The notes under the pieces: generated by a model
The model's database searches: none
Told to the model about the DNA's origin: nothing
What the model saw: the letters and a program-made list of their open reading frames with translations, nothing else
Part shown: positions 8,838-16,547 of the stretch, piece after piece
Layout of the letters: the number at the start of each line of letters is the position of its first letter
Position numbering within the stretch: position 1 is the stretch's first letter
Source: Clostridia bacterium
GTDB taxonomy: Bacteria > Bacillota > Clostridia > Christensenellales > Borkfalkiaceae
NCBI GenBank assembly: GCA_900769565.1
Contig: CAAGHC010000096.1
Coordinates: forward strand, 1-23,872
Length of the DNA stretch: 23,872 bases
Direction: 5' to 3'
Translations under genes and position numbers: made by a program

Positions 8838-10091
8838 ATGATTAACGTACCAAAGGGAACTAAAGACGTACTTCCCCAAGACAGTTATAAATGGCAATAT
8901 ATAGAAAAAACAGCGAGAGAAACGGCTAAAATTTTTGGCGTTTCTGAAATTAGAACGCCCACTTTCGAGCATACCGAAGTTTTTCTTCGTGGCGTTGGCG
9001 AAACTACTGATATAGTTAATAAGGAAATGTACACCTTTTTGGATAAAGGTGGAAGAAGTATAACCTTAAAGCCAGAAGGTACGGCAGGCGTAGCAAGGGC
9101 GTTCGTTGAGAACGGACTTTATTCAAGCGCTCTTCCCGCTAAATTTTTCTATATTACGCAATGTTTCCGTTACGAACGTCCACAAGCGGGCAGACTTCGT
9201 GAATTCCATCAGTTCGGTGTGGAACTTTTAGGCTCAAGCGAGGCTAATATCGACGCTGAAACCATTATGATTGCAAAAACCTTTTTAGATAGGGTTGGGG
9301 TAAAAAATATTACCCTTTATATAAACAGCATAGGTTGTAGACATTGCCGTAAAGAGTACGAAAAGGCGCTAAAAGAATATTTGAACGCTAATTACGACAA
9401 TATGTGCGCACTCTGTAAGGACAGAATGGAAAAAAATCCCCTTCGTGTACTCGACTGTAAGAACGACGAGTGTAAGAAGATTAACGTAAACGCACCCAAG
9501 ATTTTAGACTTTATTTGCGACGATTGTAAGGCGCATTTTGAAAAGGTTAAAAAACTTTTAGACGTTGCGGGCGTGGAATACAAAATAGATGCAGGTATTG
9601 TTCGTGGGCTTGACTATTATACTAGAACGGTATTTGAATTCGTTAGTGAAAATATCGGTGCGCAAGGTACGGTTTGCGGTGGTGGTAGGTACGATTCGTT
9701 AATCGCTGAACTTGGTGGAAACGACGTTCCGGGTATCGGCTTTGCAATCGGAATTGAAAGAATACTTTTACTTTTAGAGAATACGGGCGTTCAAATTCCT
9801 AACGACAATAAGGTAAAAGTTTATCTTGCGCCTATGGGCGAAGATGCGTCTGTTAAGGCGTTTGAGATTGTTTCGTCTTTAAGGGCAAACAATATTTCTT
9901 GCGACTTTGACCACATGAATAGAAGTATTAAAGCGCAGTTTAAATACGCTGACAAAATCGGTGCGGAATACGTTGGCGTTATCGGTAGTAACGAACTTGA
10001 AAACGGCGTAGTAAAACTAAAAAGAATGAGCGACGGTGCGGAAAACACGGTTGAATTTAACAGCGTCGTTGATTTTATTAAAAACGCTTAA
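8838..10091 (+). CDS. hisS: Histidyl-tRNA synthetase
   Basis: This class II synthetase charges tRNA-His in the cytoplasm. It opens with NVPKGTKDVLP, then shows motif 1 around TPTFEHTEVFLRGVGE and motif 2 in FRYERPQAGRLREFHQFG. The two histidine-specific signatures are RGLDYYTRTVFEF and GGGRYD, and motif 3 is GFAIGIERILLLL. The insertion between them carries several Cys pairs (CRHCRKE, CALCKDR, CKNDECKK, CDDCKAHF), a pattern common in Clostridia that may bind zinc. The C-terminal 90 residues form the anticodon-binding domain, containing IGAEYVGVIGSNELENG. The length of 417 is normal. The ribosome binding site (AAGGA, 10 bases upstream) is weak, and the gene starts 13 bases after hslU. Confidence 0.97.
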   Translation: MINVPKGTKDVLPQDSYKWQYIEKTARETAKIFGVSEIRTPTFEHTEVFLRGVGETTDIVNKEMYTFLDKGGRSITLKPEGTAGVARAFVENGLYSSALPAKFFYITQCFRYERPQAGRLREFHQFGVELLGSSEANIDAETIMIAKTFLDRVGVKNITLYINSIGCRHCRKEYEKALKEYLNANYDNMCALCKDRMEKNPLRVLDCKNDECKKINVNAPKILDFICDDCKAHFEKVKKLLDVAGVEYKIDAGIVRGLDYYTRTVFEFVSENIGAQGTVCGGGRYDSLIAELGGNDVPGIGFAIGIERILLLLENTGVQIPNDNKVKVYLAPMGEDASVKAFEIVSSLRANNISCDFDHMNRSIKAQFKYADKIGAEYVGVIGSNELENGVVKLKRMSDGAENTVEFNSVVDFIKNA

Positions 10092-10096
10092 AGTTT

Positions 10097-10528
10097 ATGG
10101 TAGAGAACGGAAAAGTCGTTAATATCGACGGCGATTACGCCATAGTAAGAATGGATAAAAAGAGTGAGTGTGACAAATGCGGAATGTGTTTGTTTCCTAA
10201 AAATGCCAACCACGTAGATTTTTCTGCAAAAAACGGCGTGGGGGCAGAGATAGGTGACACCGTTCAAATATCCACCGAACAGGACGGAAAATTGTTGGGT
10301 GCAGTACTAGTTTTTTTAGTTCCACTTATTTTGATAGGTTTATCGGCAATAATTGAACAAATTTTTATTAAATCAGAAATTTGGATGCTTATTTTAAGTG
10401 TAATATTCATAATTTTGTGGTATACTGTTTTAGCGATAATCGATAAAAGGCTTAAAAGGTCAAAAGAGTTTTGCCCGACGATAACTTCGATTATCCTTAA
10501 GGAGAGAGAAAATGAGCAGAGTAATTGA
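10097..10528 (+). CDS. RseC/MucC-family membrane protein with a Cys motif
   Basis: This small protein fits the RseC/MucC family. In Escherichia coli the family member takes part with the Rsx (Rnf-like) complex in reducing the SoxR iron-sulphur cluster. The N-terminus begins with a beta-rich segment (VVNIDGDYAIVRM), then C25-x2-C28-x2-C31 (CDKCGMC). Two membrane segments follow at about 66-88 and 91-113. The N-terminal Cys part and the short C-terminal tail are probably on the same side, likely the cytoplasm. The length of 143 is typical. No good Shine-Dalgarno site is visible, but the gene starts only 5 bases after hisS. Its last 17 bases overlap the thioredoxin gene. A functional tie to the Rnf operon on the facing strand is inference. 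Confidence 0.85.
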   Translation: MVENGKVVNIDGDYAIVRMDKKSECDKCGMCLFPKNANHVDFSAKNGVGAEIGDTVQISTEQDGKLLGAVLVFLVPLILIGLSAIIEQIFIKSEIWMLILSVIFIILWYTVLAIIDKRLKRSKEFCPTITSIILKERENEQSN

Positions 10529-10838
10529 GATAATAAGTGAAAAAGAATTTAACGACTTAATAAACAACACGGATTTACCCGTCCTAGTAGATTTCTATGC
10601 AACGTGGTGTGGCCCGTGTAAAATGTTTGCGCCTATCATTCACGAATTTAGTGAAGAAATTGTTGGTAAAGCAATAGTTGTTAAGGTAGACGTGGATGCG
10701 TGTGGGGCTTTGGCTAGCGAATATTTGGTTGAGTCCATACCCACCGTAGGCGTGTTTAAGAACGGTGAATTAAAGGAAAAGTCCGTGGGTTTACGCACTA
10801 AAGCGCAACTTTCGGAAATGATAATTAAATATTTATAA
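10512..10838 (+). CDS. trxA: Thioredoxin
   Basis: This is a small cytoplasmic dithiol oxidoreductase. The active site is W32-C33-G34-P35-C36 inside LVDFYATWCGPCK, which is the classic thioredoxin form. The cis-proline loop is the SIPTVGVF segment, and the length of 108 is standard. There is no signal peptide. An AAGGAG at 10499-10504 sits 7 bases ahead of the ATG, inside the end of the RseC-like gene, with which it overlaps by 17 bases. The overlap suggests the two proteins are made together. Whether this thioredoxin serves general ribonucleotide reductase or thiol turnover, or the neighbouring Cys-containing membrane protein, cannot be told from sequence. Confidence 0.96.
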   Translation: MSRVIEIISEKEFNDLINNTDLPVLVDFYATWCGPCKMFAPIIHEFSEEIVGKAIVVKVDVDACGALASEYLVESIPTVGVFKNGELKEKSVGLRTKAQLSEMIIKYL

Positions 10839-10870
10839 AAATCGGTTAAAACCAAAGGAGAAATATAAGA

Positions 10871-12121
10871 ATGATTGACTTAACTTCCATCAAAAAGTCC
10901 GACCCTGAAGTATACGCAGGCGTGGAAAAAGAACTTATTAGACAAAGAAACAACATTGAACTTATAGCAAGTGAAAACTTTGTTTCCGAGAGCGTTTTAG
11001 TTGCTGCGGGTAGCGTACTAACTAACAAGTATGCAGAAGGTTATCCCGAACACAGATACTACGGTGGTTGTCATTGCGTAGATATCGTGGAAAATCTTGC
11101 AATTGAAAGGGCAAAAAAACTTTTCGGTGCAGAACACGCAAACGTTCAACCACATAGTGGTGCAAACGCTAACTTTGCAGTGTATTTTGCCGTTTTGAAC
11201 CCCGGTGATACCATTATGGGTATGAGCCTTGCCCACGGTGGTCACTTGACGCACGGTAGCCCCGTTGCAGTTTCTGGTAAATATTTTAACGCTGTTGGTT
11301 ACGGTGTAAAAGAATCTAGCGGTGCAATCGATTACGACGATTTAGAAGCACAAGTTTTGGAAGTTAAACCTAAGATATTCGTTTGTGGTGCAAGCGCATA
11401 TCCCAGAATCATAGATTTTAAGAGAATAAGAGAAATTTGCGACAAGGTTGGCGCTTATATGATGGTAGATATCGCCCACATTGCAGGTCTTGTTGCGACC
11501 GGTTTGCACCCCAGCCCCGTTCCTTATGCAGATTTTGTTACTACGACGACGCATAAGACCTTACGTGGACCTAGGGGCGGTATGATTTTATGTAAAGAAC
11601 AATACGCTAAAATCATTGATAAAGCGGTATTCCCCGGAACTCAAGGTGGTCCTTTAATGCACATTATCGCAGCAAAAGCAGTTGCTTTCGGTGAGGCGTT
11701 AAAGCCCGAATTTAAGGCTTATCAAGAACAAGTTTTAAAGAACGCTAAAGCAATGAGCAACAGATTTTTAGAACTTGGTGTTAAACTCGTTTCAGGTGGT
11801 ACTGATAACCACCTTATGTTACTTGACCTTTCGGACAAGGACTGCACGGGTAAAGATTTAGAAAAGATGCTTGACGAAGTTAACATTACTTTAAATAAGA
11901 ACGCTATTCCGTTCGATAAGCAAAAACCGTTCGTAACTAGTGGTGTTCGTATCGGTACGCCTAGCATTACCACCCGTGGTTTCAAAGAAGACGACTGTAT
12001 TAAGATTGCAGAACTCATTACCGAAATTATCGAAAAGAAAGAAGAGGCTTTCGACTACGTTCGTCAAGAAGTTAAGAAACTCATTGCAAAATATCCGCTT
12101 TACGAAGGAGTAATTGAATAA
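10871..12121 (+). CDS. glyA: Serine hydroxymethyltransferase
   Basis: GlyA interconverts serine and glycine while moving a one-carbon unit to or from tetrahydrofolate, using pyridoxal phosphate. The PLP lysine is K229 in the signature TTTTHKTLRGPRGG. Other family landmarks are the N-terminal IELIASENFVSE, the YPEHRYYGGC segment, VQPHSGANANFAVY and the GTPSITTRGF motif near the C-terminus. The length of 416 is standard. An AAAGGAG lies 9-15 bases upstream of the ATG, and the 32-base gap to the thioredoxin gene shows no hairpin or riboswitch. It supplies methylene-tetrahydrofolate, the methyl donor of TrmFO encoded upstream. Three bases would separate it from asnA, consistent with co-transcription. 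Confidence 0.98.
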   Translation: MIDLTSIKKSDPEVYAGVEKELIRQRNNIELIASENFVSESVLVAAGSVLTNKYAEGYPEHRYYGGCHCVDIVENLAIERAKKLFGAEHANVQPHSGANANFAVYFAVLNPGDTIMGMSLAHGGHLTHGSPVAVSGKYFNAVGYGVKESSGAIDYDDLEAQVLEVKPKIFVCGASAYPRIIDFKRIREICDKVGAYMMVDIAHIAGLVATGLHPSPVPYADFVTTTTHKTLRGPRGGMILCKEQYAKIIDKAVFPGTQGGPLMHIIAAKAVAFGEALKPEFKAYQEQVLKNAKAMSNRFLELGVKLVSGGTDNHLMLLDLSDKDCTGKDLEKMLDEVNITLNKNAIPFDKQKPFVTSGVRIGTPSITTRGFKEDDCIKIAELITEIIEKKEEAFDYVRQEVKKLIAKYPLYEGVIE

Positions 12122-12123
12122 AA

Positions 12124-13110
12124 ATGAAGTATAAGTCCGCATTAAATCTGTTAGAAACGGAGATTGCGATTAAATTCATTAAAGATACGTTTGAAAGGGA
12201 ACTCGCGAAGGCACTTTGTCTTACGCGAGTTTCAGCACCCTTATTCGTTCAACCCGAAACGGGCTTAAACGACAACCTTAACGGCTTTGAACGTGCAGTT
12301 AGGTTTGACGTTTTGACCTTAAAAAAGGAAGTAGAAATCGTTCAATCGCTTGCTAAATGGAAGAGAATGGCGCTCGCAAAGTACGGCTTTACGGCTGGTA
12401 CGGGGCTTTATACCGATATGAACGCTATTCGTCGTGATGAAGACTTGGATGCATTACATTCGGTTTACGTTGACCAGTGGGACTGGGAAAAGATTATTGA
12501 AAAGCAAGATAGAAAACTTTCTTACCTTAAAAAGACTGTAAAGGCTATTTATAAGGCATTAAAGAAACTTGCCAAAGCAGTAAACGGTAAGTATCCCGAA
12601 ATCACCCACACTCTTCCTGATGAAATCACTTTCGTTTCAACTAAAGAACTTGAAGAGATGTATCCCGACAAGTCTAGAAAAGAGCGTGAAAAATTAGTTA
12701 CACGTAAATACGGCGCAGTTTTCCTTTACCGTATCGGTTGGCCGTTAAAGGACGGCGCACCGCACGACGGCAGAGCGGCTGACTACGACGACTGGAAACT
12801 TAACGGGGACATTCTTCTTTGGTACGACGTTTTGGATATCGCTATGGAAATTTCTTCCATGGGTATTAGGGTAGACGGTGAAAGTTTAACTAAACAACTA
12901 AAGAAGAAAAGGGAAACGGATAAACTTTCAAACCCCTACTGTAAGGGCGTTATAGACGGCACTTTGCCACTCACTATCGGTGGTGGTATCGGTCAGTCAA
13001 GACTTTGTATGTACTTTTTAAATAAGGCGCATATAGGCGAAGTTCAATCTTCGATTTGGTCGGAACAAACGATTAAAGAGAATGCAGAAAAGGGTATTTA
13101 TCTTTTATAA
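12124..13110 (+). CDS. asnA: Aspartate-ammonia ligase (asparagine synthetase A)
   Basis: AsnA makes asparagine from aspartate, ammonia and ATP in the cytoplasm; it is structurally related to aspartyl-tRNA synthetase. Family signatures are the N-terminal IKFIKDTFERELAKAL, then TRVSAPLFVQPETGLNDNL, ERAVRFDV, the MNAIRRDEDLDALHSVYVDQWDWE block, the GAVFLYRIGWPL strand and a C-terminal GGGIGQSRLCMYFLNKAHIGEVQ. The length of 328 is close to the Escherichia coli protein. AAGGAG at 12105-12110 is rather distant (13 bases) from the ATG. It begins two bases after glyA, and its stop codon overlaps the tcdA start (TAATG). Use of the ammonia-dependent enzyme suits an ammonia-rich gut setting; that is inference. 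Confidence 0.97.
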   Translation: MKYKSALNLLETEIAIKFIKDTFERELAKALCLTRVSAPLFVQPETGLNDNLNGFERAVRFDVLTLKKEVEIVQSLAKWKRMALAKYGFTAGTGLYTDMNAIRRDEDLDALHSVYVDQWDWEKIIEKQDRKLSYLKKTVKAIYKALKKLAKAVNGKYPEITHTLPDEITFVSTKELEEMYPDKSRKEREKLVTRKYGAVFLYRIGWPLKDGAPHDGRAADYDDWKLNGDILLWYDVLDIAMEISSMGIRVDGESLTKQLKKKRETDKLSNPYCKGVIDGTLPLTIGGGIGQSRLCMYFLNKAHIGEVQSSIWSEQTIKENAEKGIYLL

Positions 13111-13835
13111 TGGAAAGGTTTAACAGGGTAAAACTGCTAATCGGCAGTAGTGCTTTAGAGAAATTGCAAAATTGTAAGGTGGCATTATTCGGAATAGGTG
13201 GCGTAGGTGGGTTTACTGCCGAGGCGCTAGTTCGTAGTGGTATCGGGGCTATATCGCTCTTTGATAACGATACGGTGGCAAAAACAAACCTAAACCGTCA
13301 AATTATTGCAACCGAACAAACTCTCGGCATGGATAAAGTCCAAGTCATGAAAGAACGCTTGCTTTCAATAAACCCTAACGTTAAGGTAGAATGTAACAAG
13401 GTTTTTTATTTACCCGAAAATGCTAAAGACTTTGATTTTAGTGGTTACGACTACGTTATAGATGCAGTTGATACGGTAAGCGCTAAACTTGAAATTATCG
13501 AGCGTGCTAAAGCATCTGGCGTTCCCGTAATCTCGTGCATGGGAACGGGTGGAAAACTCGACGCTACTAAACTTAAGATTGCAGATATTAAAAAGACTAA
13601 CGGCTGTCCACTTGCAAGGGTGGTAAGGCGTGAGCTTAAAAAACGTGGCGTTGACGGTGTTAAGGTGGTTTATTCTGAAGAAGAACGCCGTATGGACGAC
13701 AACGAACTTGACGTTTTAGAAGTTAAGGGCAAAAATAGAGTAGCCCCACCGTCAATGATATTCGTTCCTAGCGTTGCAGGTATACTTCTAGCACAAGAAG
13801 TGGTTAGCGACTTAATAACCCGTAAAGGAGAATGA
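13110..13835 (+). CDS. tcdA: tRNA threonylcarbamoyladenosine dehydratase (TcdA/CsdL, ThiF family)
   Basis: This E1-like ATP-dependent enzyme cyclises t6A at position 37 of ANN-decoding tRNAs to ct6A. The ThiF/MoeB-type nucleotide-binding motif is GIGGVGG at 28-34. It is followed by LFDNDTVAKTNLNRQIIA, with the conserved N-x2-R-Q, and by the DYVIDAVDTVSAKLEII strand. The segment ISCMGTGGKLDATKLKIADI and the CPLARVVRRELKKRGV block separate the TcdA group from sulphur-carrier activators such as ThiF. The length of 241 is normal. The start ATG shares bases with the asnA stop, with only a distant GGG-rich site, so it is probably translated by coupling. The stop overlaps the region of the next gene's start. 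Confidence 0.92.
   Translation: MERFNRVKLLIGSSALEKLQNCKVALFGIGGVGGFTAEALVRSGIGAISLFDNDTVAKTNLNRQIIATEQTLGMDKVQVMKERLLSINPNVKVECNKVFYLPENAKDFDFSGYDYVIDAVDTVSAKLEIIERAKASGVPVISCMGTGGKLDATKLKIADIKKTNGCPLARVVRRELKKRGVDGVKVVYSEEERRMDDNELDVLEVKGKNRVAPPSMIFVPSVAGILLAQEVVSDLITRKGE
13824..13830 (+). promoter_or_regulatory. Ribosome binding site that decides the yfcE start
   Basis: The sequence AAAGGAG is 7 bases before the ATG at 13838 and only 1 base before the in-frame ATG at 13832. The spacing favours initiation at 13838. Confidence 0.75.
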
Positions 13836-13837
13836 GT

Positions 13838-14374
13838 ATGAAGTTTTTAATAGCGTCAGACCTACACGGTTCTTCTTATTACGCAAACGCACTAATAAAG
13901 GCGTTCAAGGAAGAGGGTGCTGATAAACTTATAATTTTAGGTGATATATATAACCACGGACCGAGAAATCCGTTGCCCAAAGAGTACGCACCTTTGAAGG
14001 TGGCTGAAACCTTAAACGCTATTAAGGATAAACTTATAGTAATAAAAGGCAACTGTGATAGTGAAGTGGATACTATGATATCCGAATTTGACTTTATTGA
14101 AGGAACGTGTTTATATTTAAGTGGTAAAACTTTTTATTTAACGCACGGTCACGTTTATAATAAGGATAAATTGCCTAAAACGGCTTTCGACTTTTTAATT
14201 TACGGACATTTCCATACCGGATTTATTGAAAAGCAGGGTGATATGACCGTTGCAAACTGTGGGTCGGTATCGCTACCTAAAAACGGTACGGCAAACAGTT
14301 ACATTATTCTTACTGATAAAGAACTTATTCTAAAAGATTTTGACGGCAAGGTAATTAAAAGCGTAAAAATTTAA
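13838..14374 (+). CDS. yfcE: YfcE-type metallophosphoesterase
   Basis: This is a small calcineurin-fold phosphodiesterase of the YfcE/MJ0936 type, expected to be cytoplasmic and metal-dependent. From this start, metal ligands are D8 and H10 (ASDLHG), then ILGDIYNHGPRN, KGNCDSE, a THGH motif and YGHFHTG. The spacing of HGPRN, YAP-x-KVAE and GNCDSEVD closely follows Escherichia coli YfcE, whose natural substrate is unknown. An in-frame ATG exists at 13832 and overlaps the tcdA stop, but AAAGGAG at 13824-13830 leaves only one base before it. The ATG at 13838 has an ideal 7-base spacing, so I chose it (178 residues). It is the last gene of the long plus-strand run; a terminator follows. Confidence 0.93.
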   Translation: MKFLIASDLHGSSYYANALIKAFKEEGADKLIILGDIYNHGPRNPLPKEYAPLKVAETLNAIKDKLIVIKGNCDSEVDTMISEFDFIEGTCLYLSGKTFYLTHGHVYNKDKLPKTAFDFLIYGHFHTGFIEKQGDMTVANCGSVSLPKNGTANSYIILTDKELILKDFDGKVIKSVKI

Positions 14375-14397
14375 TCTTTAATTAAAAGCAAACAAAA

Positions 14398-14423
14398 AAG
14401 CACTCCGAAAATTCGGAGTGCTT
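14398..14423. terminator. Bidirectional intrinsic terminator between yfcE and rnfB
   Basis: An 11-bp perfect stem (14398-14408 with 14413-14423, core GCACTCCGA) closes a 4-base loop. On the plus strand it is followed by six T at 14426-14431. On the minus strand the six A at 14394-14399 give the matching U tract. It lies between the stop of yfcE (14374) and the stop of rnfB (14439), which converge, so one hairpin can end both transcripts. Confidence 0.93.
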
Positions 14424-14438
14424 AATTTTTTAATAGGC

Positions 14439-15254
14439 TTAAATTTCTTTAATACATTTTCTTGGGCATTTTGCTACGCAGGTTTTACAACCCGTACATT
14501 TGCTATAATCTATAACGGGTAAGTTGTTTACCATGGTAATAGCATTTTCCGGACAGTTTTTAGCGCATAGACCACAACCGATACAGCCGGCTTTACAAGC
14601 GCCCATAACGTCTTTACCTTTGCAATTAGAAGAGCATGCTACGAATACTTTAGATGATTTAGGTATTAACTCTATAATATGTTTAGGACAAGCTTTAACG
14701 CAAACGCCACACGCTTCGCAAAGGGCTTTATCAACGGTGGAAACACCGTTTTTAACGGTAAGAGCGTGATAGGGGCAGAGTTTTTCGCAAGTGCCTGCGC
14801 CTAGGCAACCGAAAGAACACGCCTTGCTACCACCCATATAGGTCGCTTGTGCAATACAGCCTTCGTTGCCAACGTATTCAAATTTATCCGAGCAATTTTG
14901 ACCACCCATACATTTAACCACGGCGTAAGCCTGTTCGGTTGCAGTAAACTCTACGCCGAGAATTTCGGCTATTTTAGCCTTGTTTTCGTTGGGGGTAGGT
15001 CCACATTGAGATATGGTGGCTCTGCCTTCTGAAAGGGCTTTGGCAAAGTCAGCGCAACCTGCAAAACCACAACCACCACAGTTAGCACCTGCAAGGTGTT
15101 CGCTAACGGCTTTAGCCTTTTCGTCTTCCTTTACAGCGCATAGTTTAGAAACCACAATAATTAAAACGGCAAACACAACTGCAAGAAGAGCAATTATGCC
15201 GATAACTATAATAAGTTTAGTAGTATCAATAGGTTGTAACATTAAGTAATTCAT
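14439..15254 (-). CDS. rnfB: Rnf complex subunit RnfB (ferredoxin-type, multi-cluster)
   Basis: RnfB is the membrane-anchored iron-sulphur subunit thought to accept electrons from reduced ferredoxin on the cytoplasmic side. One N-terminal membrane helix (about 13-36) is followed by the RnfB-type 4Fe-4S domain with C59, C62, C67 and C84 (GANCGGCGFAGC). Ferredoxin-like Cys sets follow: C150-C156-C160 with GCLGAGTC; C179-C182-C185-C189; C224-C227-C230-C234; and C253-C256-C259-C263. This long, cluster-rich form of 271 residues is usual in Clostridia and longer than the proteobacterial one. An AGGAG lies 7 bases before the ATG. It is the last gene of the operon, 9 bases after rnfA, and ends at the shared terminator. 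Confidence 0.96.
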   Translation of the reverse strand: MNYLMLQPIDTTKLIIVIGIIALLAVVFAVLIIVVSKLCAVKEDEKAKAVSEHLAGANCGGCGFAGCADFAKALSEGRATISQCGPTPNENKAKIAEILGVEFTATEQAYAVVKCMGGQNCSDKFEYVGNEGCIAQATYMGGSKACSFGCLGAGTCEKLCPYHALTVKNGVSTVDKALCEACGVCVKACPKHIIELIPKSSKVFVACSSNCKGKDVMGACKAGCIGCGLCAKNCPENAITMVNNLPVIDYSKCTGCKTCVAKCPRKCIKEI

Positions 15255-15263
15255 ATCAATCTC

Positions 15264-15872
15264 CTAAATAAGTGCAAATACGTAGAACGCCATTGCAATA
15301 AAACAAGCGGCAATCATTGCGATAGGGAAACCTTTTAGGTGCTTATTTATAGGAAGCTTGGTAATCTTTTCTCTCATACCACTCATAAGAACGATAGCGA
15401 GCGTAAAACCAAGCCCTGCAAACAACCCGTATAAAACTGCGTAACCCATATTCATAGCGCCTGCCGTTATACCGATTAACGATGCAATTTGCGCACTATC
15501 GATAACTAATTCAGCAACGCCTAAAACTGCGCAGTTGGTAGTTATTAACGGTAGATAGATACCCATAGCGTTATAGAGCGTGGGCGAGAATTTTTTGAGT
15601 GCCATTTCTATCATTTGAACAATTGCAGCAATGATAAAGATAAACACTATAATTTCCATGTATTCTATCTCTAACGGTACTAAAACGAACACGTAAAGGG
15701 GATAGGTGATTAAACAGGTAATCGTCATAACGAAAGTTACGGCAAGCCCCATTCCGAGTGCGCTCTTAAAATCTTTAGAAACGCCTAAAAACGGGCAAAT
15801 CCCTAGGAACTGAACTACGACGAAGTTATTGATAAATACTGCTGAAACGATAATCATAAGTAATTGCGCCAT
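15264..15872 (-). CDS. rnfA: Rnf complex membrane subunit RnfA
   Basis: RnfA is one of two paralogous integral subunits (with RnfE) at the heart of the ion-translocating ferredoxin:NAD oxidoreductase. The N-terminus has the family block FINNFVVVQFLGICPFLGVS, and the middle carries GIYLPLITTNCAVLGVAEL with the conserved Cys of the membrane cluster site. Hydrophobic stretches suggest six membrane helices over 202 residues, the usual size. The ATG has a strong Shine-Dalgarno AAAGGAGG, part of it inside the end of rnfE, from which it is separated by two bases. The assignment as RnfA and not RnfE rests on the N-terminal FLGICPFLGVS block. Confidence 0.97.
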   Translation of the reverse strand: MAQLLMIIVSAVFINNFVVVQFLGICPFLGVSKDFKSALGMGLAVTFVMTITCLITYPLYVFVLVPLEIEYMEIIVFIFIIAAIVQMIEMALKKFSPTLYNAMGIYLPLITTNCAVLGVAELVIDSAQIASLIGITAGAMNMGYAVLYGLFAGLGFTLAIVLMSGMREKITKLPINKHLKGFPIAMIAACFIAMAFYVFALI

Positions 15873-15874
15873 AA

Positions 15875-16546
15875 TTAGTCCTCCTTTATGCTAGCGGTTG
15901 CATTTAAGCCTTCTTTTTCCGCTACTAATTTTTGGTAATCTTTAATCTTTTTCCTCTTTGCGATAGCAGAAGAGATTAAACTAAAACCAGCGATAAATAG
16001 TGCGTAAGTAAAGAAAGAGCCGGCGCTAGATGCGAAGAATGCAATTTGGAAATCCCAAAGTTTAAGCCCGAAAATCGCACCGCTACCAAGTATTTCTCTA
16101 AAAGCGCCCATAAGCGTTAGGGCAAGCGTAAAACCGATACCCATGAATAAACCGTCGGCAGCAGAGGCGATTACGCTATTTTTGCTAGCAAAACTTTCTG
16201 CACGTGCGAGTATTATACAGTTTACAACTATGAGTGGTAGATAAAGCCCTAACGATTCGTAAATATCGGGTAGAAGTTTATCTAACAATATTCTAACGAT
16301 TGTAACGAAGGTTGCAATTATTAAAACGAAAGCGGGAATTCTTACTTGATTAGGAATAACCTTACGAAGTAGAGAAATTAAAACGTTACTGCAAATCAAA
16401 ACGAAAGTAACGGCAGCGCCCATTCCAATACCGTTCATAGCCATCGTGGTAAGCGCTAGGGTAGGGCAAGTGCCGAGTACGAGTTTTAAGGTGGGGTTAT
16501 TTGCTAAAATGCCGTCAGAGGCAATTTTTTTGAAGTTTGTTTTCAT
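15875..16546 (-). CDS. rnfE: Rnf complex membrane subunit RnfE
   Basis: RnfE is the second paralogous membrane subunit and packs against RnfA in inverted topology around an iron-sulphur site. Family blocks are the N-terminal NNPTLKLVLGTCPTLALTT, then RIPAFVLIIATFVTIV, GLYLPLIVVNCIILARAESFA and FREILGSGAIFG. Six hydrophobic segments are visible, and the protein ends in a charged cytoplasmic tail of about 30 residues. The length of 223 is a little above average because of that tail. It starts one base after the rnfG stop, with GGGGGAAAA about 12 bases upstream as a loosely spaced ribosome binding site, so coupling to rnfG is likely. Confidence 0.96.
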   Translation of the reverse strand: MKTNFKKIASDGILANNPTLKLVLGTCPTLALTTMAMNGIGMGAAVTFVLICSNVLISLLRKVIPNQVRIPAFVLIIATFVTIVRILLDKLLPDIYESLGLYLPLIVVNCIILARAESFASKNSVIASAADGLFMGIGFTLALTLMGAFREILGSGAIFGLKLWDFQIAFFASSAGSFFTYALFIAGFSLISSAIAKRKKIKDYQKLVAEKEGLNATASIKED

Positions 16547-16547
16547 A

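Noticed and set aside
10418..10426. Extended -10-like TGGTATACT inside the RseC-like gene, as a possible internal promoter for the thioredoxin gene
   Set aside because: No convincing -35 lies 16-18 bases upstream, and it sits in coding sequence for a membrane helix, so it is not called.
10839..10870. Leader of glyA as a possible riboswitch
   Set aside because: The gap is only 32 bases, without a hairpin.
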